NCBI GenBank assembly: GCA_003648125.1
Contig: QMOE01000060.1
Location: 1 to 8,934 of the forward strand
From: Chloroflexota bacterium
GTDB lineage: Bacteria; Chloroflexota; Anaerolineae; B4-G1
DNA: 8,934 nt
Reading direction: 5' to 3'
Shown here: in pieces, positions 5,212-8,934 of the stretch
How positions within the stretch are numbered: position 1 is the first letter of the stretch
Layout: every line of letters begins with the position of its first letter
Program-made: the position numbers and the translations under genes
Notes under the pieces: generated by a model
Database searches by the model: none
What the model saw: the letters and a program-made list of their open reading frames with translations, nothing else
What the model was told of the DNA's origin: nothing

Positions 5212-6807
5212 TTGACTGAACTACACACTGCTATCACAGCCGTCGCCGTCTATCCCGACCGCGCACGGGTAATCCGTAGCGGCACAGCGATGCTGGAGCC
5301 GGGCAGCCACCGCCTGGAGGTGCCGGAGTTGCCCCTTAAACTCGATCCGGCTTCGGTGCGGGCCTCCGCTCGGGGCACTGCTCGCGCGCGGCTTCTCGGT
5401 GTGGACGTGCGACGCGACTTCTATGTCGAGACGCCCGCCGAGCGCGTGCGCGAACTGGAGGGACAGGTCGAGGCACTGGAGGACGAGATGCGCGGTCTCG
5501 ACGCGCAGACCGAACTCCTCAAGCGGGAGCGGGCCGTCCTGGATGAATTGGCTGGCCAGACTGAGGCCTATGCTCGGGGGCTGGCTTTCGGCAAGGCGAG
5601 TGCCGAGGCGCAGATGGCGCTTTTCGACAGCCTGCGCAGCCGGGCCGAGAGGCTCAACGCAGCAGTCTTGGAGTTGGCCGTCCGCCGCCGTGACCTGGAG
5701 CGCCGCTTGCAGAAGATGCAAGGCGAACTTAAGCAACTGCGTGGGGCAAGAGGGCGCGAGCGGTATACCGCCGTCGTCGAGCTCGAGGTGACTCAGGCGG
5801 GTGAGCTGACGGTCGAACTGACCTACGTCGTCTCCGGCGCCGGCTGGCGACCGCTTTACGACGTGCGGCTGCTGGAGGAGAGCGAGCAGCCGATGCTGGA
5901 GGTAGGCTATCTGGCCCAGGTGTCCCAGCGCACTGGCGAGGACTGGCCCGACGTGGCGCTTACTCTCTCCACCGCCCGGCCCGCCCTGGCCGGGATGCTC
6001 CCCGAACTCGATCCCTGGTACATCGGGCCGGTCTACGCCGCGCGGCCACCCGCTGCCCGGCGTATGATGAAAATGGCTGCCCCCGCTGCACCACCGGCGA
6101 TGGATACAATGACGACCGGCGCGGAGCCGGAGGCCGAGATGCCCCTAGAGGAGGTCGAAGCGGAGGTGGTGATGGCTACGGTGGAGACTTCCGGGGCAGC
6201 CGTGACCTACCAGGTGACCGGCACGGTCACCGTCCCTGCTGACGGCGCACCCCACAAAGTCGCCGTGGCTCGCTTCGAACTGCTCCCCGAGCTGGATTAC
6301 GTAGCCGCGCCTAAACTCGTAGAGGCGGCCTACCGCCGCGCGCAGGTGACCAACGACAGTCCTTATACCCTCCTGCCCGGCCCGGCCAATCTCTTCGCCG
6401 GTGACGAGTTCATCGGCGTCACCGAGCTGGAACTGACCGCCCCGCAAGGGGAGATCGAGTTCTACCTGGGGGCCGACGACCGCATCAAGGTGGGGCGCGA
6501 GTTGAAACGGCGTAAGGTAGACAAGCGGTTCATCGGTGATCGTCGCCGCCTGCGCTACGGCTACGAGATCACGCTGGAGAATCTCCTGCCGACCGAGGCG
6601 AAGGTCACGCTCCACGACCAGATGCCTGTACCTCGTCACGAGGACATTAAGGTAAAACTGGAATCCGCCGAGCCCAAACCGGCAGAGCAGACAGAACTGA
6701 ACCTGCTGGATTGGGAACTTACGCTGGCTGCGGGCGAGAAACGAGTCGTGCGCTTCGATTTCACCATCGAGCATCCGCAGGGGATGAGCCTGATGGGACT
6801 GCCGTAA
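5212..6807 (+). CDS. DUF4139 domain-containing (mucoidy inhibitor MuiA-like) protein
   Basis: A 531-residue protein with the MuiA-family layout. An N-terminal DUF4140-like beta segment comes first (about 5-70, 'VAVYPDRARVIRSG' and 'GSHRLEVPELP'). A long charged coiled coil follows (about 75-180). The DUF4139 core (about 185-525) is marked by SGAGWRPLYDVRL (208-220), 'QVSQRTGEDWPDVALTLSTARP' and the late 'NLLPTEAKVTLHDQMPVP'. A low-complexity Ala/Pro/Met/Glu linker (about 277-320) interrupts the core, as is usual. The biochemical role is unknown; the name comes from a mucoidy phenotype in an early genetic screen. No signal peptide or membrane helix is seen, so the protein appears cytosolic. 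The TTG start at 5212 is chosen because AAAAAGGAG ends 6 bases upstream and no in-frame ATG is near. It follows the repeat element and ends just before a shared terminator. The link to fadD is positional only. Confidence 0.85.
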   Translation: MTELHTAITAVAVYPDRARVIRSGTAMLEPGSHRLEVPELPLKLDPASVRASARGTARARLLGVDVRRDFYVETPAERVRELEGQVEALEDEMRGLDAQTELLKRERAVLDELAGQTEAYARGLAFGKASAEAQMALFDSLRSRAERLNAAVLELAVRRRDLERRLQKMQGELKQLRGARGRERYTAVVELEVTQAGELTVELTYVVSGAGWRPLYDVRLLEESEQPMLEVGYLAQVSQRTGEDWPDVALTLSTARPALAGMLPELDPWYIGPVYAARPPAARRMMKMAAPAAPPAMDTMTTGAEPEAEMPLEEVEAEVVMATVETSGAAVTYQVTGTVTVPADGAPHKVAVARFELLPELDYVAAPKLVEAAYRRAQVTNDSPYTLLPGPANLFAGDEFIGVTELELTAPQGEIEFYLGADDRIKVGRELKRRKVDKRFIGDRRRLRYGYEITLENLLPTEAKVTLHDQMPVPRHEDIKVKLESAEPKPAEQTELNLLDWELTLAAGEKRVVRFDFTIEHPQGMSLMGLP

Positions 6808-6839
6808 ACAGGTGTGGCCGATTTGGCTATGCCCACACA

Positions 6840-6876
6840 ATCGAGGCCAACGGGATTTGTCCCCGTTGGCCTCGAT
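6840..6876. terminator. Two-way intrinsic-terminator-like hairpin between convergent genes
   Basis: ATCGAGGCCAACGGG (6840-6854) pairs perfectly with CCCGTTGGCCTCGAT (6862-6876), a 15-bp stem with a 7-base loop. It lies between the MuiA-like gene (ending 6807, + strand) and the foldase gene (ending 6904, - strand), so it can end transcripts from both sides. The downstream T tract is weak on the + strand (GCGTTTGCG) and on the - strand (TTGTGTG), so efficiency is uncertain. Confidence 0.7.
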
Positions 6877-6903
6877 GCGTTTGCGCAGTTAACTGCTGAG
6901 CGT

Positions 6904-7998
6904 CTATCCTGTTTGCTGGCGCAGCAAATCTGCTGGTACTTTCTCTGGCGACCAGTATTCCTCCACCTGTGCCTCAGCCCGCAGGTCGGCCAGCCATTTC
7001 TGAAAAGCATCGCTTTTCCGCCGCGCCAGGACATCGGGTTCAAGCTCTCGCACCTCTCGTTCTGTTACCTGGATGATGTGAAAACCGTAGTAACTGCTCA
7101 CCGGATCGCTTATCTCCCCTACCGGCAGGGAGAAAGCTGCTTCCTCGAACTCAGCTATCATCCCTCCGTCCCGCGCTATCCAACCTACGTCGCCGCCATT
7201 CTCGCTCGAGCCGGGATCCTCGGAAAATTGGGCAGCCAGGGTGGCGAAATCCGCACCGTCGCGCAGTTGTTCTACCAGATCGCGTGCTTTGGCTTCCGCC
7301 TCCTGTACCGTCTGCTCGTCCGCATCTGTCGCCACCTTGATCAGGATGTGACGCACGTGAGCCTGCTCTTCTTCAGTCGGCATGTCCTGGGTCACCTGGT
7401 CCTGGACTTTCTGTCGCAGGAGCATGGTCTGCACATTGCGCCGGAATTCCTCCTCAGGGAGACCCGACTGTTCCTTCATCCGCTTCAAGAAATCGGCGTA
7501 TGCCTGTTGAAACTGTTCCTCGGTCATTGGAGTGGGCGTCGGTGCGGGAGTGACGTCGGTCATCGTCTCCTGGGATGTGATGGGTGTCGGCATGGGCGTC
7601 GGTGGCGTGCGGTAGTAGCCGAACATCTCCTCGATGGTCGTTTGCACTTCATCGGCAGTGACGGTTATTCCGTTTTGCACGGCGTACTGGCGGATTAGCT
7701 CACTCTCGATCAGGTGATCCACGAGCTGCTTTGAAGTGTCGCCGGTGTAGCGGGCGACTTGCTGATAGTAATCGGTGCGGATGGGCACTCCATTGACTAT
7801 GGCTATCGGTGCGGCTGGCTTGGTCACCACTTCTTGATATACTCCAAAAGCCAGTATACCTACCACCAGCGCAGCGACTACTCCTACGCCGATCCAGATC
7901 ATCCTGATCTGGCGTTTAACTTTGCGGCCGCGTGCGATCTGCTTTTTGGTCAGAGCGACTGGCTTCTTTGCCTTTTTGCCCTTTTTACCTTTTGCCAT
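6904..7998 (-). CDS. Membrane-anchored parvulin-type peptidyl-prolyl isomerase (SurA/PrsA-like foldase)
   Basis: A 364-residue protein that probably assists folding of exported proteins on the outer face of the membrane. A lysine-rich cytosolic tail (1-30) precedes one hydrophobic segment (about 33-54), which acts as a signal anchor; there is no lipobox, unlike PrsA. A SurA-N-like helical region follows (about 64-205), beginning 'IAIVNGVPI' and interrupted by a Pro/Thr-rich insert at about 131-158 (PTPMPTP, PAPTPTP). The PpiC domain (about 213-313) shows VRHILIKV with H217, FATLAAQFSEDPGS, GGDVGW with D270, LPVGEISDPV and YGFHIIQV with H307, all typical parvulin residues. The ATG at 7998 has GGAGG at 8007-8011 with 8-base spacing. 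It lies downstream of rpsR but beyond a terminator, so it is probably transcribed separately; a weak TTTACA/TAACAC promoter-like pair (8027-8056) is possible. Family call firm; clients unknown. Confidence 0.9.
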   Translation of the reverse strand: MAKGKKGKKAKKPVALTKKQIARGRKVKRQIRMIWIGVGVVAALVVGILAFGVYQEVVTKPAAPIAIVNGVPIRTDYYQQVARYTGDTSKQLVDHLIESELIRQYAVQNGITVTADEVQTTIEEMFGYYRTPPTPMPTPITSQETMTDVTPAPTPTPMTEEQFQQAYADFLKRMKEQSGLPEEEFRRNVQTMLLRQKVQDQVTQDMPTEEEQAHVRHILIKVATDADEQTVQEAEAKARDLVEQLRDGADFATLAAQFSEDPGSSENGGDVGWIARDGGMIAEFEEAAFSLPVGEISDPVSSYYGFHIIQVTEREVRELEPDVLARRKSDAFQKWLADLRAEAQVEEYWSPEKVPADLLRQQTG

Positions 7999-8056
7999 TA
8001 CGTTATCCTCCGCCTCTCCCTACTCTGTGTTAGTTCGGTGGAACCAGGTATGTAAA

Positions 8057-8086
8057 GGGCATAGGATCACAACGTATCCTATGCCC
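8057..8086 (-). terminator. Intrinsic terminator of the ssb-rpsR transcript
   Basis: GGGCATAGGAT (8057-8067) and ATCCTATGCCC (8076-8086) form an 11-bp perfect stem with an 8-base loop. Read on the minus strand it lies 27 bases after the rpsR stop and is followed by TTTACAT, a short T-rich tail. Its position separates rpsR from the foldase gene. Confidence 0.7.
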
Positions 8087-8113
8087 CGTTGTCGCCAACG
8101 TGGGTCAATTTGC

Positions 8114-8392
8114 TTACCGCACGTGCTCGGCAGTAAAAGGCAGGAGTGCCAGGTGGCGTGCCCGCTTGATGGCCACTGCTAGTCGTCGTTGATGTTTGGC
8201 ACACGTGCCGGTCTGACGGCGCGGTTTGATCTTCCCGCGATCGCTTATATAGCGGCGTAGCGTATTCACGTCCTTGTAGTCAATGTGGTCCACATGGTCC
8301 ACGCAAAAGGCACAGACCTTGGGACGCGGGCGATATCGTCCGCGTCGGGGACGCCGATGTGCTTCGTCATTTCGATGTGAATCCTCAGCCAA
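8114..8392 (-). CDS. rpsR: 30S ribosomal protein S18 (zinc-binding form)
   Basis: A 92-residue ribosomal protein of the small-subunit platform, where it pairs with S6. The core from KVCAFC through '[17 protein letters not shown]', '[14 protein letters not shown]' and '[13 protein letters not shown]' is diagnostic. C27, C30, C64 and H67 form a complete zinc-ligand set, i.e. the C+ form of S18. A basic N-terminal extension (about 1-24, [12 protein letters not shown]) makes it longer than the 75 residues of E. coli S18. I choose a TTG start (8390-8392) because AAGGAGG lies 5 bases upstream (8398-8404). An in-frame ATG at 8423-8425 would add 11 residues but has no ribosome binding site, and the extra codons would read through the good one. 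It follows ssb after 141 bases, the usual rpsF-ssb-rpsR order, with rpsF expected beyond the right edge. rplI, often next, is absent here. Confidence 0.95.
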   Translation of the reverse strand: MAEDSHRNDEAHRRPRRGRYRPRPKVCAFCVDHVDHIDYKDVNTLRRYISDRGKIKPRRQTGTCAKHQRRLAVAIKRARHLALLPFTAEHVR

Positions 8393-8533
8393 GATATCCT
8401 CCTTATCAAGAAAGGGCTCATACATTTTGGGAAAACGGTGTTATCTCTACGCTACTGAGATAGACGATAGCTTTGACGGTGAATTATCACATTCTTACTT
8501 ATCTGGTGGGTCGGCGTGTGGTCTACCGTATGC
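8393..8533 (-). other. ssb-rpsR intergenic region
   Basis: This 141-base gap is long for an ssb-rpsR pair. On the minus strand it holds a small imperfect hairpin, TATCTC/GAGATA (8442-8447 and 8457-8462), the rpsR ribosome binding site (8398-8404) and one further copy of the word ACGATAGC (8464-8471, + strand). I see no convincing promoter with correctly spaced boxes and no small gene. Confidence 0.4.
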
Positions 8534-8934
8534 CTAGAAGGGAAATTCTTCCTCGCTGGCCGTATCCTCCGCTGTGCTCTCAACTGGAACTTCTACCCTT
8601 TTGCGGTTTCCCAGGATGATCATCTCATTCGCTACCAACTCGGTGCGGTAGTGTTTCTTGCCGTCTGCGCCTTCCCAGCCGCGCGTCTGCAAGCGTCCCT
8701 CCACGTAGACTTGCTGCCCTTTGTAGAGATGCTGTTTGCATATCTCTGCCAGGCTGCCCCAGGCTACGACGTTAAACCATTCCGTTTCCTCACGACGCTC
8801 TCCGTTAGCTGCAACCCAACTTCGGCTGGTCGCCACGCTGAATGATGTCACCGGCCGGCCGCTTGGGGTATAACGCATTTCAGGATCCCGCCCCAGATAA
8901 CCTATGATCATTACCTTGTTCAAGCCTCTTGCCA
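8534..8934 (-). CDS. ssb: Single-stranded DNA-binding protein, start codon cut by window edge
   Basis: SSB coats single-stranded DNA during replication, recombination and repair and recruits partners through its C-terminal tip. The OB fold is clear: LNKVMIIGYLGRDPEMRYTP at the start, 'FSVATSRSW', 'EETEWFNVVAWGSLAEIC', 'YKGQQVYVEGRLQTRGW' and 'ELVANEMIILG'. It ends with a short acidic linker and the tip EEEFPF, equivalent to the DDDIPF of E. coli. With the codons at the very end it reads (A)TG GCA AGA GGC TTG AAC, i.e. M-A-R-G-L-N, a common SSB N-terminus. The true ATG therefore starts one base beyond the window, and the TTG at 8921-8923 is internal. Full length would be about 133 residues, short because the disordered linker is only about 20 residues. 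It is probably co-transcribed with rpsR downstream and with rpsF upstream outside the window. Confidence 0.96.
   Translation of the reverse strand, partial: ARGLNKVMIIGYLGRDPEMRYTPSGRPVTSFSVATSRSWVAANGERREETEWFNVVAWGSLAEICKQHLYKGQQVYVEGRLQTRGWEGADGKKHYRTELVANEMIILGNRKRVEVPVESTAEDTASEEEFPF

Noticed and set aside
6814..7698. Plus-strand open frame (294 codons) opposite the foldase gene
   Set aside because: It is antisense to a well-supported PpiC protein, runs through the terminator hairpin, and its cysteine/leucine-rich content reflects the reverse complement.
8027..8056. Promoter for the foldase gene (TTTACA, 18-base spacer, TAACAC on the minus strand)
   Set aside because: The -10 box matches only 3 of 6 and the -35 overlaps the terminator tail; too weak to list as a feature.
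8516..8845. Plus-strand frame opposite ssb
   Set aside because: It is antisense to an unmistakable SSB OB fold.
1..8934. Search for CRISPR arrays, tRNA genes, transposases, toxin-antitoxin pairs or phage genes
   Set aside because: No regularly spaced repeats, cloverleaf-like sequences or matching protein motifs were seen by reading both strands.

Overview
The window looks like a chromosomal segment of a GC-rich, probably thermophilic or deep-branching bacterium. The family mix (an ssb-rpsR pair without rplI, a membrane-anchored PpiC foldase with a proline/threonine-rich linker, a DUF362 protein, an orphan STAS protein, an acyl-CoA ligase and a CCCTCACCCCA-type short repeat) most resembles Chloroflexota (Anaerolineae-like). 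That assignment is inference from gene content, not from a marker comparison.

Layout, left to right. (1) Bases 1-2924 on the + strand form a tight gene run: the last codons of a class I/II PLP aminotransferase, a CrtI-like FAD oxidoreductase, a STAS (anti-sigma-factor-antagonist type) protein and a DUF362 protein. Gaps are 12-37 bases, so they are probably one operon whose promoter lies off the left edge. (2) Bases 2925-3305 hold no convincing gene. They carry a good sigma70-like promoter, a cluster of CGATAGC repeats that includes an inverted pair, and two copies of a strong ribosome binding site; this reads as a long regulated leader for the next gene. (3) fadD (3306-5003) encodes a complete long-chain acyl-CoA ligase. 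A MITE-like element of about 130 bases sits exactly at its stop codon: terminal inverted repeats, a flanking 7-base direct duplication that contains the stop, and strongly folding C/G-rich arms. (4) A DUF4139/MuiA-like protein (5212-6807) follows on the + strand and ends at a 15-bp perfect hairpin. It shares that hairpin, as a likely two-way terminator, with the convergent minus-strand foldase gene. (5) The right part is all minus strand: ssb (its ATG is cut by one base at the window edge), rpsR (TTG start) and a terminator, then the separately transcribed membrane-anchored parvulin foldase.

Most genes are ordinary housekeeping or widespread accessory families. I do not see a defence system, CRISPR array, prophage or clearly new multi-gene machine. 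The most interesting items are the small inserted repeat element with its target duplication at the fadD stop codon, the unusual fadD leader, and the unexplained grouping of oxidoreductase, STAS and DUF362 genes. The DUF362 protein has four or five cysteines near its C-terminus that could hold a metal centre.
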